In this document: positions 45,624 to 55,893 of the stretch, in pieces
Numbering within the stretch: the stretch's first letter is position 1
Layout: each line of letters begins with the position of its first letter
Assembly: GCA_903813345.2 (NCBI GenBank)
Contig: CAIIXF020000011.1
Coordinates: forward strand, 129,001 to 193,000
Direction: 5' to 3'
Origin: Owenia fusiformis
Lineage: Eukaryota; Annelida; Polychaeta; Sabellida; Oweniidae
DNA length: 64,000 bases
Made by a program: the position numbers and the translations under genes
The notes under the pieces: generated by a model
The model's database searches: none
What the model saw: only the letters and a program-made list of their open reading frames with translations
What the model was told of the DNA's origin: nothing

Positions 45624-46862
45624 TTAGTCTTTGTCATCTGGGGAAGCATTCACCATTTCTCGTTTGTTGACACTGCTTGTTTCAGCATTATTATGGCTGA
45701 CAGGTAGATCATCAATCATAATAGGGGATCCAAGTCTATGCTTCTTATCATTGTCATTTACAAGTGGACTTCTATCCTTTCTCTTGTGAGACAAAAGAGA
45801 CATTGATGGGGACTTCTTCTTTTTCCCTGCTTGAAGGCCAACTGAGGGCCCTTGGATAGACTCTGTGTCATCATCATTGCTGGGAAGTAAATCAGGAGTC
45901 AAATTATTTGAAGCAAAAGAAGCATCATTGGGCATGCTGGCTTGGTGACACGATGCCAGGAATTTGTTGGCCATCTCAATGACATTTGGAGATTCCTCAC
46001 CAGTTGGGTCTAGTGCATGGGTAAGCAGCTTCTCAGCAACTAGAATTCCAACATTTTCAGGGCATTCTTGCCTACGGTGCCCAGTCTGGCCACATTTCCA
46101 GCAGCTGATAGCACTACTAGACTGATTTGGATGATTAGCCTGGCACTGAGATTTTCTGTGGCCTTCCAAACCGCAACCAAAACATTTCACAACACGTTTT
46201 TCGGGGCAATGTTCAATATGATGGTCTTTCTTGCAAATACGACAGTTTATTTGCTGATCGGAATGGTAAATCGTAACATCTATGTCCGTGAGCATTTCAC
46301 CAATTAATGGATCACATATGGAATATGCTACATATCTGGGTTGGGGATTGTTGATTTTACGAGCATAGCAAAATCTATGTCCAGTCAATATATCAATAGA
46401 TGGTTCAGAGTCGTTTTTAGAGCTACGTACATGGTACTTTACATCTGTTACACGCTCGGCAAAAGAGTCCACCCACTGTGCAATTTCAGAATTGGGTACA
46501 TGAAGTGGGATTCCGTGTATGGAAATCCGAATATCTCTACGGTGTCTATATGACAGAGTTTCCTTTTGTAAATAATAGTCACTAAGGCTAAATTGTCTGT
46601 TGTTGATTGTGACACTTCCTAGGGAAAGAAGTTTGGCTTTTGAAACTTCACTGTCAGAGTATACTATGTAGGCTTTCTGATATAATTGAATGCCTAGAAT
46701 ATTACTTGGGCTAAATGCTTCATTATCAAAGTTTTCCTTCATATTTCGAATAATAGCACCAGCTATTTCCGTCTCAGATATGCGTCCAATTCCTTTTGAT
46801 TCCATTTTGATCCACAATTTTGTGTTTTTTAACAAATTGGTTTTCTCCTCAATACCATCCAT
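45624..46862 (-). CDS. LINE ORF1, nucleic-acid-binding protein with CCHC knuckles
   Basis: 412 codons, intact. ORF1 proteins coat the element RNA and act as chaperones. The middle of the protein has three zinc-knuckle-like motifs: CRICKKDHHIEHC, CFGCGLEGHRKSQC and CWKCGQTGHRRQEC (about residues 208-270). The last two fit CX2CX4HX4C exactly. The N-terminal part (IGRISETEIAGAI, then KETLSYRHRRDIRISIHGIP) is plausibly an RNA-recognition-type fold. The C-terminal third is acidic and low in complexity with a basic KKKKSP stretch. ORF2 follows after 57 bp. Confidence 0.9.
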   Translation of the reverse strand: MDGIEEKTNLLKNTKLWIKMESKGIGRISETEIAGAIIRNMKENFDNEAFSPSNILGIQLYQKAYIVYSDSEVSKAKLLSLGSVTINNRQFSLSDYYLQKETLSYRHRRDIRISIHGIPLHVPNSEIAQWVDSFAERVTDVKYHVRSSKNDSEPSIDILTGHRFCYARKINNPQPRYVAYSICDPLIGEMLTDIDVTIYHSDQQINCRICKKDHHIEHCPEKRVVKCFGCGLEGHRKSQCQANHPNQSSSAISCWKCGQTGHRRQECPENVGILVAEKLLTHALDPTGEESPNVIEMANKFLASCHQASMPNDASFASNNLTPDLLPSNDDDTESIQGPSVGLQAGKKKKSPSMSLLSHKRKDRSPLVNDNDKKHRLGSPIMIDDLPVSHNNAETSSVNKREMVNASPDDKD

Positions 46863-47264
46863 TTTGACTTTTGAGATGGTCCCTCAAATATATTGCACAG
46901 CACCTCACATGAATTTCCAAAACTAGGTCAGTTTTATACAGAATTTACGATACTTAGTAATACGAAAATGACGGTTACCATACTCCTAGCTCTGAATAAA
47001 GTTTATAAAGCGGGAAATTTGAGTATTCATATTCATTTGAATCTGAATAAAGAAACACTTCCACCTTTGTAGAGTAAATCCACACAATTTAAGGTATATA
47101 TCACACCTAATATAGTATCTCTCTTGTAAAACGAAGATGTAGTGTTAATTTGATGTTATCTATGGCATAAAGACAGTCAGTATAAATGTGAAAATGAATA
47201 TAAAAACACTTTTCTATCATTCAATTTGAATTGAAGCTATAGTCTTGCGTTTTCTATGTCATAA

Positions 47265-47289
47265 ATTACGTTACCATAGGTAACGTAAT
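47265..47289. promoter_or_regulatory. Perfect X-box palindrome upstream of the relic gene
   Basis: ATTACGTTACCATA continues into its own complement to give a 25-bp palindrome around one central base pair triplet. It contains GTTACCATAGGTAAC, an ideal RFX X-box, and lies 82 bp before the relic ATG. It may instead be one of the transposon's own TTACGT motifs arranged in a head-to-head pair. Confidence 0.4.
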
Positions 47290-47370
47290 TGATAAATTCT
47301 ATTGCACACATTTTCTGTCGTCAAATCTTTACAGGTATGTTCATTTATCAACTTGTATACTTTTCGTAGA

Positions 47371-48010
47371 TGGGAAAGCATCCTGCTGAAATTCAAAAAG
47401 ACTATAGTGATAGGAAAAAGCACCAAAAAGAGCGTGCTCGGGTTCATAAATGCATTGTCTCAATAGCTGAGTGCACTATCTGAAAAAGATAAAGACCATA
47501 AAAGAAAAAATTATGTCATTGCGCCCGAGACATGTTATGTTAGTCTCAGATAGCGTAATAATACAGGAGACAAATCAAAAAGGAAAGAGAGACTGTTAGC
47601 AATGACCCAAGTAATGCCGATAACAATGATTGTGACCGTGTTTATGGCAGTGGTACAAGTAACACACAATTAATAGTTCATATAAATTTTGCCTGGAATT
47701 TTGCAAGAGGACATGCATGGCTCTTAAGAAAACGGATAAGTAGAACTTGGGGACGTACGTACCCATAAGAGAACAAAGCTCCCTGAACATAGATAAACAT
47801 GGAAAAAACAATCACAAATCATTCCAAAGGATCTTACAGAAGCAGAGAAAAATAGAACCAAGGGTCCAAGCACGCCAAAAACACCAAAGAGTGCAGGGGT
47901 GATGCGATGCAAACTTTAACATAGTGATATCCCTAGAGTTGAGGAGAAGATTAGTACGAGGAAAACACGTAGTTGAAGAGTTGAAGCAGACGCAACATGA
48001 CTGGCGGGGA
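47371..48010 (+). pseudogene. Relic gene of the DNA transposon, family not identified
   Basis: ATG at 47371 opens MGKHPAEIQKDYSDRKKHQK, a basic start that looks like the N-terminus of large uncharacterised proteins linked to invertebrate transposons, as far as I recall. Further right, a GPSTPKTPKSAG-like stretch (about 47857-47893) agrees with the same family in another frame. There are many stops and shifts. The relic may run on to about 48600, where single frames stay open only for 60-75 codons (for example 48961-49185). Function of the family is unknown to me. Confidence 0.4.
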
Positions 48011-49777
48011 AATGCCTGAAAGAGTGTTCAAGTCTAGTTGATATAATATGACTAAAGGCGATGGAAGGTGATACAAGCTTAATGGCCTTGCTTGGCTGGA
48101 CAAAAATTAAATGAGTACTCGACGTTTACCACAAGCAAAGGAATATAAATTTGTTGAAGCAAATAAACAGTGTTAAAAGCGCCCCGCACAAAAGTGAAAC
48201 AAACCAGGAATGACATACAAGAAGAGACAACATAGCTATCCAAGAGTAATCTGACAGGGCCATCATGCAGACTGAGAGATGAGATAAAGAGCTACATCTT
48301 GGCGATTTTTTCACTGCAGTTTACAATTACTGTTGGTATGTCGAAAAGGCACTGCATGTAGATACTGATGATAATAAATACTATTTTTTAAGAAAAGAAG
48401 AATCTCCAATGGTCTCTAGAATGTTACGTTATTTGGCTGAGAGTCTCAGATTTTGAGTGTGTAGTAGAGGAGTCAATTCCAACAGGGAAGTTTAAAGGGC
48501 TATTTAAACTCTAGATCTGTGTCCTGAGATTAAAACTCGTGTTCTATGGGATTTATATGTCCAAGCTAGGATTAAGGAACGTTTTCAGGAGTTCATATGT
48601 ACCTATGATATTAGAGGAGACACTGAATGTTGTTACTTTTTGACGATAATCACAAATTATATAGTATAGTTTTGATCTTGCGATTGTAAGTTTTGTAATC
48701 ACTTACGTTACAAAGGATTTAGCATTACAAATGTGTGAAGAAAGACTAAGTCCCTTTAATCCTGTATATATTCATTCCAACATATAGCGTATGTGACAAT
48801 ATATTAATTCATTACGTGTTTTGTGCATAAATAATGTTTGTGTTAGCTTTAATGTTTCTATTGCAAAAGTTAGTTAATTTCTCCATCATTTACGTTACTT
48901 GATAGTCCACTGAACTATGTTTGTTTTAAATGTTACTATTGGTTAAAATGCAGTGTAAACATGATAAAAGAAGCACCAGTTGATGGTTTAACCATGATCA
49001 CATATGATATGACTTATTCTACGATGTTACTATTTTTGGATCATATACGTTACCAAGGGTGTAAAGATATACAAATTTCAAATAAATTTTGTATGGCATA
49101 TCAAACACCAAGATATGGCTATCAATTGATTCTGAACACTATTTCTAATCAGAAAAGAAAGATAAATTTAATGTTAACAGACTGATTTTCTATAAAATTG
49201 GAATGACATGTAGCACTTAAGTTTTGTTTCTGAAAAGGAATAATAAGTCACATGTAATTGTTGACTTCAATGTGAATTCTTTCCACTTATGTCTCTTCAA
49301 AATGCCTGATGTATGATTTAGTATTAAGACAAAATATATCGTTATTGTTAGGAACAAATACAGACATGAGAATAATATGTTGAATGAAAATATAGGTCTC
49401 TTGCTACGACAACCCTCTATAACGTAAATGACAGAGACTTACTTTTTTAAATAAACACTAGATAAGCTTCAACATGTGACTTTTCCATGAAGGGGTATGA
49501 GATTGATATTTTGACTTTAGATACTTAACATATATTCAAACAAAAATACATCAACTTTAAACCATTCAAAGCTACTTTAATTTTCGTCAGATTCATACCT
49601 GGAATTTGCATTCTTATTGAGAATGGATGATATACTGTATACAACATGTACCTAGGTATTCAAAGGTGATATATGACAAATACACAGCTAGGGTTTACCT
49701 CCAAAGCTGTCTCTTCATAAATACTAGAAAAGTACACAGATATGTCTCAAAATACACTTATACTTTTACATTTAGAC

Positions 49778-49871
49778 TATAGCCTTGCCCAAGTCGGTCT
49801 CTTTTACTTATTTTGATTGGTAATATTTCAAGATCAGATAATAAAAAAATACTGACTTGGGCAAGGCTATA
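49778..49871. mobile_element. 94-bp hairpin MITE with TAGAC target duplication
   Basis: TATAGCCTTGCCCAAGTC and its exact complement form the ends, flanked by TAGAC at 49773-49777 and 49872-49876. Third element in the window with a 5-bp duplication. Confidence 0.8.
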
Positions 49872-49904
49872 TAGACATGTACATTTTTTTAAATTGACAG
49901 CCTT

Positions 49905-50090
49905 CATAAATAGACAACTATATGTTTACAAATATATAGACCATTATATTTTTATAAAGACAGCTATGTTTTTATAAATAGATGGCTATATTTCATAAAT
50001 AGACAGCTATATGTTTACAAAGACCACTATAGACAGTTATGTTTTTATAAACAAACAGCTATATTTTATAAATAGACAGCTTTATTTTTA
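49905..50090. repeat. About 22-bp degenerate array
   Basis: Roughly eight copies of a unit like ATAGACAGCTATATTTTTAT AA, strongly diverged, in the MPC1-CCDC83 intergenic region. Confidence 0.75.
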
Positions 50091-50689
50091 CAAGTATACA
50101 TCCATGTCTTTATGGCCTTGTTTAAGCTATAGACAGTTGCATATCAATTCATGGCACTATAAGCAAAGATGCAAAACACCGTACATGTATACATGAAATA
50201 ACATGAGTTGCCAGGCAAGGCAACCAAACTTTCACTATTCAAATAAGGCCAATTTTCATCAGATATACTTCCTGAATAAATAACAGTCTCATGCTTATGT
50301 CTTTTGTTTAATCATTCTGGGGCATAGCAAGAATCTAAAACAAAGTGAGGCTTATTTAAATGGAAGGAAGCAGTGTTTTACTAAAAATGATTACATAATT
50401 CAGTGTAGCTTCCTAGATTCTCAGATCTAATACACTTTTACAATACAATGACTCTTATAATTTATTGACTTGATAATACTCAGATATTCATTTCAATATC
50501 ATTCTAGGCTATTTTATTATTGTTATTATTGTGAGATACTTTAAAAAATGGCTACAATGGGCAATACAAAGAGAGCCTTATAACAAGAAATTATTCAAAA
50601 ACATTTTTGTGTTGTTTGAAGAGGAGTCTCACTCATGCTGAATATGAATGTAAAATCAACAATTATTCAGACATAAAAGGGAAATAAGT

Positions 50690-50820
50690 GCCATCTTGGT
50701 ACTCAAATAATGACCCATGTGCTATCTTAGTACTCAAATAATGACCCATGTGCTATCTTAGTACTCAAATAATGACCCATGTGCCACCTTAGCACTCAAA
50801 TAATGACCCATGTGCCATAC
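50690..50820. repeat. 36-bp array, four copies
   Basis: TAGTACTCAAATAATGACCC ATGTGCTATCTTAG repeats four times, about 670 bp downstream of the MPC1 stop codon in transcript sense. Confidence 0.85.
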
Positions 50821-51344
50821 TGCAAGAATATCTTGACTTGACATTGAGCTTCTAAAAAGCTGGTAGCTAAAATAACATTTTAACACAAACATTTATTTCT
50901 GATTGCAATTTACGGCTTTCACACCCAGAACTGGAAATCCCAAATCATGAACCATTCAAACTTGAAGCTTGGACTACTTTACAGTAGATTCAAGTTCTTG
51001 GTTTTTCCGACATGTACTAGTAATTGCTGGATCACGCTTTCTTAAGATCATATGACAATTAATTTAACTTTAATCAGTTTTATGTTTTTTCCAATGGTCA
51101 AATAATGTTTCAATATTTTAATTTGTGAGATAAGTTCTGATTCTTGTCAGCACTGGTGCAGAATTCCTATTCTGATATCATATTTTTACCACTTGTTTTA
51201 GGCACAATAGAAAAGAGCATGAAACTATGTTTCAATATATAAGTGCCTGGGAGACAATGATGAAATAATAACCTCAAAACCAGGTTGTCATGGATACAAA
51301 TAAAACACTGAACAACTAAGCAAAAATGAAAGTTACCAATTACA

Positions 51345-51430
51345 TATAGTCAAATCTGTAATACAGCATACAGTCAAATCTGTAATACAGCATACAGTCA
51401 AATCTGTAAACAGCATACAGTCAAATCTGT
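51345..51430. repeat. About 24-bp array, four copies
   Basis: ACAGTCAAATCTGTAATACA GCAT repeats four times just after the MPC1 coding end, probably in its 3' UTR. Confidence 0.85.
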
Positions 51431-51487
51431 AATACGAGCAGTAAATTGCATTCAGAATTAATCCATAAAACCTATTATTCGGTATCA

Positions 51488-54400
51488 TTATTGAGCCTGC
51501 GCCGCAAGTTTTTGAGCTTGCTTTTTGGCTTCTTTTTCTAATTTTTCTTTTAGTTCTTTCTGTTTAAAAAAGTCCCTTGTTGCTTCTTGTTCTTCTTCAG
51601 ATGAGAGGTAACTGAAAGCAGAATAAGACAACATTGAAGTTTAAATCAAAATATTACATTAAACAGCACAACCTGTCATTGTACATGTATATCTCTGAAT
51701 AACTCTCAAGTCTCAACAATTCTCAATGTGATGTTTCTTCCAGTCCCATTTTTTAGTTTCATGTTAAACAAACTTGAACTGTAAACACAGGGCACCTGTA
51801 AATCAGAACAAACAATGTAATTCAGATTAAACAGGTTTTAGAAATCATTCAACTTTAGGGAGTTTATAAACCTACGTAAAGCCCTGTTTAAATTGTGCAT
51901 AATAATAAGAAAAATATTGTAACTTACTAATATTTGATAAACCTAGAGCCCTGTGTTAGTTGTGCGCATTCATTGGAAAAATGGCACGCAAATAGTAGTA
52001 AATTCCTTGGCTGTACTTTCCAGGCAAATCTCATGAATAACATGGAGTAAATTGAGAGAGCTGAAAATATAAAATAATCGTTTGTACGTGCCAAAACATT
52101 TGTCATTTATATGTGTATTTTTAACCATATTCTCTGCAATTAGGACCTAGGGTGATTAGAAAATTGAAAATACATCCTTCAGACCAATATATAAGGGTTT
52201 GCGCTTATATAAAAGAAGTAAAAATCCCCCGGAATTTCATGTATGCCAATTTTTCAACAATTTAAAATCAATATTAAAAAATTGTACATTGTTTCTAAAT
52301 CTCAGAAATGATACTTTATAACAATGTTTCATATTTGTAACAGATACCTGCCAATTACCATATGTCAAAAATGACACCAGTCAATTACCTGAAGTCAAAA
52401 ATGATACCTGCTAATTACCCAAATTCAAAAATGATGCCTGCCAATTACCTTAAGTCAAGAATAATACCTGCCAATTACCTAAAGTCAAAAATGATGCCTG
52501 CCAATTACCTTAAGTCAAGAATAATACCTGCCAATTACCTAAAGTCAAAAATGATACCTGCCAACTACTCAAAGTCAACAATGATACCTGCCAATTACCT
52601 TAAGTCAAGAATAATACCTGCCAATTACCCAAACTCAAAAATGATATCTGCCAATTACTTAAAGTCAGAAACGGTACCTGTCAACTACCCAAAGTCAAAA
52701 ATGATACCCGCCAATTACCTAAAGTCATTTTTCCACTTATCATTTCTGGATTCCTTTTAGTGTCTGCTATTGCTGCTAGGGGGAGCCCCCAGTTGGCCAC
52801 AGGACCCCAGAAATGCTGAAAATACAATGTTAGATAAGATGTAGATAATGGATAGATATATACCATTGGATGGCTACATATCATTGAGAATATATACCAT
52901 TGGATGGCTAGATATCATTGAATTAATGAATAAACATAATTATAAACATGGTTATGACATGTTTTATGTTTTTTTCTTGAAGTCAATATGAGACCCTTTT
53001 AATTAGAAATTTGTCATCTAAACAATTTTTAGTAAATTCAAAATTATCAAACTCATTTGTTTAATTAAAAAAGGCATAATATAACTCTCCGACAAAATCT
53101 ACTTAAAGTATATTTCAAGTAAATCTCATTTATAGTGTTTGATATGGTGCTAGTTTCTTTGATATTTGAATTTTAATTATCTGAAGTGAATGCTGTCAGT
53201 ATTTTAGAATGACTAGTATTTATGAAATCCCTAGTATTTATGAAATTAATCAAGTTGAAAAGCTGAATTTAATTTTGATGAACATTATGTTGATAAGTTG
53301 ACTTAACTCAGTTCAATTCCCCATATCAGTTCCACTATCTACCAATGTCATTTGTGGGCAAGATGAGCACATTAATGAGATTATAGAGGAGGGAAAACCC
53401 CAGGGTTCAGAGAGGACATTGTATTATAATGGAATTTTTTATTGAGAAGAAACCGTCGCTGATTGGTCAAATCGACAGACAAATGACATCATTCAATGGC
53501 GGTTTGAAAATATTCTAAAAATGCTTTGAATAATATAATGTTAATTTCTGGCATATTATTATTTTATCAAGATTTAAAGAAAAATGTACAGAATATGCAA
53601 ACAAAAATTAAAACATCACAACAACGATGTGTGGTTTTCAGAAACTTGCTGGATAAAATTCGAACAAAGTCAAACAAAGGTGGTAAGCAAGAGATGTAAT
53701 TACATATATCTCTGTTATCTCTAAGCTGTGCTCAGGGATTTTCCCTCCTCTTTGAGATTATTAAACAGATGTCAAAAATAACAAAAGTGACAGTGAAATG
53801 TAAGTAGTACTTACAGTGCTGTTAATGTCGATGTTGTTTGTTGATGTTGTTTGTTTTCAATGACAGGATTGTTTGCAGGCAATTGGATTGATTGTTTGTT
53901 GATTGTTCATCATTACATGAATCATCAGATTGTTTGTTCATCGCAACATCAATTGTAGGTTGTTTGTTCATCATTACATCATTCATCAAGTTGTTCGTTC
54001 ATCGCAACATCAATTGTTCATTGTTCGTTTATCATTTATCAGGTTGTTTGTTCATCGCAACATCAATTGTAGGTTTTTGTTCATCAAAGCGGCAATCATC
54101 GGTGTTTTTAAGAAAAAGAGAAAGACATACAGTATAAATAATATGATTATGCCAAATCATTATAAATTCTGGAAGTTTTGATACACTTTACTTTGAGCAC
54201 ATGTTAGTACCGTTAGTAACTATGTTTTTTCATATAGATGGCAATGCAATCTTTATTTATGAGAGATTAGAATCATACCTACATGTACCACTCATTAGGC
54301 ATTTAGATATGATACCTCTGTGTGTGTCTGAGAATATATATGCACAGTAAAGTAAAGTAACGATAAATTTCTGGAATATCGCAAAAATTTACTCAAAATT

Positions 54401-55835
54401 AAGGTGACTGTTAACTTAATCGATTTTCAGAAAAAATTGAAAATTTCACAATCTTGAAATTTTCAAACTCTTCCTGAGAAGTCGTTTTTATTATTTCACA
54501 TATGCTTGTGCAATGTAATCATTACAAAGACATCAAAGAAGTTTGAGAAAGTTTGAGAAAAAAAGTGCCCTTTAAAGAATTTGAGAAGATTTTTTTCTAG
54601 GAGTAGCCCGTGAAAAACCGCTGATTCAAAATATCTGAACATTTCAGAAAATATACTTCAAACATATATCAAAAACGAAGGAGCAACGGAAATTTGAAAA
54701 ATTACCCGATAAAAAAATTGGGATCAAAATAAGGAAAAAAGTACACTTCTCAAATTGTTTTTTTCTATTTTTTTTTAATTTGTATGAGAGATTTCAAAAT
54801 TCTAAAGCTCCTTCCATTTTGGGCTATATCAAAGGGATGTTTCAGAGAAATTAGAAAAAAAAATGTTCAGGGACCTTTGCCGTGCTACTCTTTTTGTCAA
54901 TTTTTCTGTCACATTTTCAGAGGAATCAAATTCCCATTCCAAAATGTTTACTGTCTATATTTGCATTACCACAGTGAGCCTGGTTATATAAATGATAAGT
55001 GGAACTAAAAAATTGAGAGAAAATCCAACCAAAAGACAGTTAATTTTGATGGTCAGATTATACTCAAATGCCATGTGCTTCCTGGTTTCGGCCATCTTGG
55101 ATTTTTTGATTAAGTTATAAGTTACCTTAAGGGGATCGCATAATTGCTTGAATTTTTTAGGCATAATTGGGGTGGAGTTCGCTCAAAACCCTCCGAACCC
55201 ACTATCCCTATTGCCCTGTTCCATAGTCTATGTGCTGATGGGTAGTTGGAAGTTCAATACAATAAGTAGATCTATACATAAATATCAGGTTACATGACAG
55301 CCTGTATGACTGCCAAATGTCAGAAATTATGATAAAGATGTGTATTATCCATTTGAAAAACATCAATATTTCTGATTAAAAGATTCCGCATTTGTACCTC
55401 GTTCAATAGATCTAATATGCAGGAAATTCTGTTCACTGTCATGTCAGACTGCTTGCTGATATTCATGAATGTAAACTAAATTCTGGAAGACCAAATCTCC
55501 TGCATACCTGAATCAACTGATATATTTTTGCTACTGATCAATCTGGAAGACAGACCACGTATTCTATTACTAGATCTAGTATATATGGTCTGTCTCCCAG
55601 GCTTGCCAATAGATGTCAGGATAGCCTTCCTGCACTTTTCCCAAGAAAAATTCTGCCATCTGTGATACAGACTGTAGTTTGGTCATGTCTATCGTTGCTA
55701 TTGATGTCTGTTTTTATCGCAGATGATATAAGAATATATAAATTATATCAAACTTAAAATATACCTGCACAAATACTGTCTAAACTCCTTACTTCCAACA
55801 TATTTGAAAAACTTTCCGAAACTGTTGGCAGCCAT
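51488..55835 (-). CDS. MPC1: Mitochondrial pyruvate carrier 1 (MPC1), 5 exons with a 4-nt microexon
   Basis: MPC1 pairs with MPC2 in the inner mitochondrial membrane to import pyruvate. Exons: 55765-55835, 53815-53818 (microexon CACT), 52719-52815, 51928-52060, 51488-51611, with stop TAA at 51488-51490. The 142-residue product has [53 protein letters not shown], and [18 protein letters not shown], all strongly like the family. Without the microexon the frame breaks between YLC and HFWGP. Three hydrophobic segments are visible. After GSRFIKYYY the C-terminus is longer than in human, a highly charged tail rich in Lys, Glu and Gln (about 40 residues), which I infer is helical and exposed. It lies head to head with CSTF2. 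Confidence 0.93.
52346..52718 (-). repeat. 30-bp array from MPC1 exon 3 end plus 5' splice site
   Basis: Twelve copies of a unit that on the minus strand reads GACTTTAG, donor GTAATTGGC, then AGGTATCATTTTT, adjoin the exon end AAATGACTTTAG at 52719. The unit is exon edge plus donor plus 16 nt of intron. Reading through the donor meets a stop in the next copy. Confidence 0.92.
53385..53753. mobile_element. hAT-like MITE with GAGATTAT 8-bp duplication
   Basis: GAGGAGGGAAAACCCC at the left pairs with GGGATTTTCCCTCCTC at the right. GAGATTAT flanks it at 53377-53384 and 53754-53761. The ends differ by two bases in the A run, so the exact tip is uncertain. It lies 60 bp from the microexon. Confidence 0.7.
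53815..53818 (-). other. MPC1: Predicted 4-nt microexon of MPC1
   Basis: On the minus strand the sequence reads ATTAACAG, then CACT, then GTAAGTAC. Exon 1 ends ...TGC AG and exon 3 begins CAT TTC TGG, so frames do not meet directly. Inserting CACT gives TGC AGC ACT CAT TTC TGG (C-S-T-H-F-W), the residues conserved in MPC1 (human YLMSTHFWGP). Both splice sites look strong. The match to two conserved residues and to the frame makes chance unlikely in a 3-kb intron. Confidence 0.8.
53880..54085. repeat. Degenerate array of GTTTGTTCATCGCAACATCA units
   Basis: Five or six diverged copies of about 30-60 bp, in MPC1 intron 1, without exon content. Confidence 0.75.
54403..55126. mobile_element. TTAA-targeting MITE
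   Basis: TTAA at 54399-54402 and 55127-55130 flanks a 724-bp element with ends GGTGACTGTTAACTTAATCG and, inverted, GGTAACTTATAACTTAATCA. TTAA targets are typical of piggyBac and Kolobok elements. Its body is unusually rich in GAAATTT/AAATTTC words. No transposase seen. Confidence 0.7.
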
Positions 55836-55893
55836 CTTTGGAACGAGACTTAAAACCGGACGCGAAGTCAAACGAGATTTTAAAATTTACAAA
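55836..55893. promoter_or_regulatory. Bidirectional start region of MPC1 and CSTF2
   Basis: Only 58 bp separate the two start codons, too few for two full promoters and leaders. The transcription starts must overlap each other's first exons or use this shared core. No TATA box is seen; the segment has ACGCGAAGT and CGTTCC. Confidence 0.7.

Larger units (their letters stand above)
42061..46942 (-). mobile_element. Near full-length LINE (Tx1/L1-like) with 12-bp target duplication
   Basis: The element has an A tail (22 T at 42061-42082 on this strand), a short 3' UTR, ORF2, ORF1 and about 80 bp of 5' leader. ATTTACGATACT at 42050-42061 and again at 46943-46954 is the target duplication. ORF2 has an apurinic-type endonuclease and reverse transcriptase; GPSYWKFNNSML after the endonuclease and YADDSTIF plus LGITFS are typical of the L1/Tx1 group. 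The exact duplication and nearly intact frames point to a young insertion, with one break in ORF2. Confidence 0.92.
41302..49634. mobile_element. Decayed DNA transposon with 30-bp terminal inverted repeats, host of the LINE insertion
   Basis: TATATCACCCATTCTCAATA (41302 onward, arm to 41331) and its inverted copy at 49605-49634 match over 30 bp with one mismatch. If TATA is the duplicated target, the true ends are TCAYCCATTCTCAATAAGAA. Without the 4.88-kb LINE the element is about 3.45 kb. It holds a relic gene starting at 47371 and many scattered copies of a TTACG/CGTAA motif that could be transposase sites. I cannot name the superfamily. Confidence 0.65.

Noticed and set aside
41302-49634. 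Large capsid-bearing element
   Set aside because: The inverted repeats are only 30 bp and the interior, apart from the LINE, has no polymerase, integrase or capsid-like sequence that I can see.
55804-55893. Upstream in-frame ATG for CSTF2
   Set aside because: It lies inside MPC1 exon 1 on the other strand and the extra residues do not resemble the family; the ATG at 55894 suits better.
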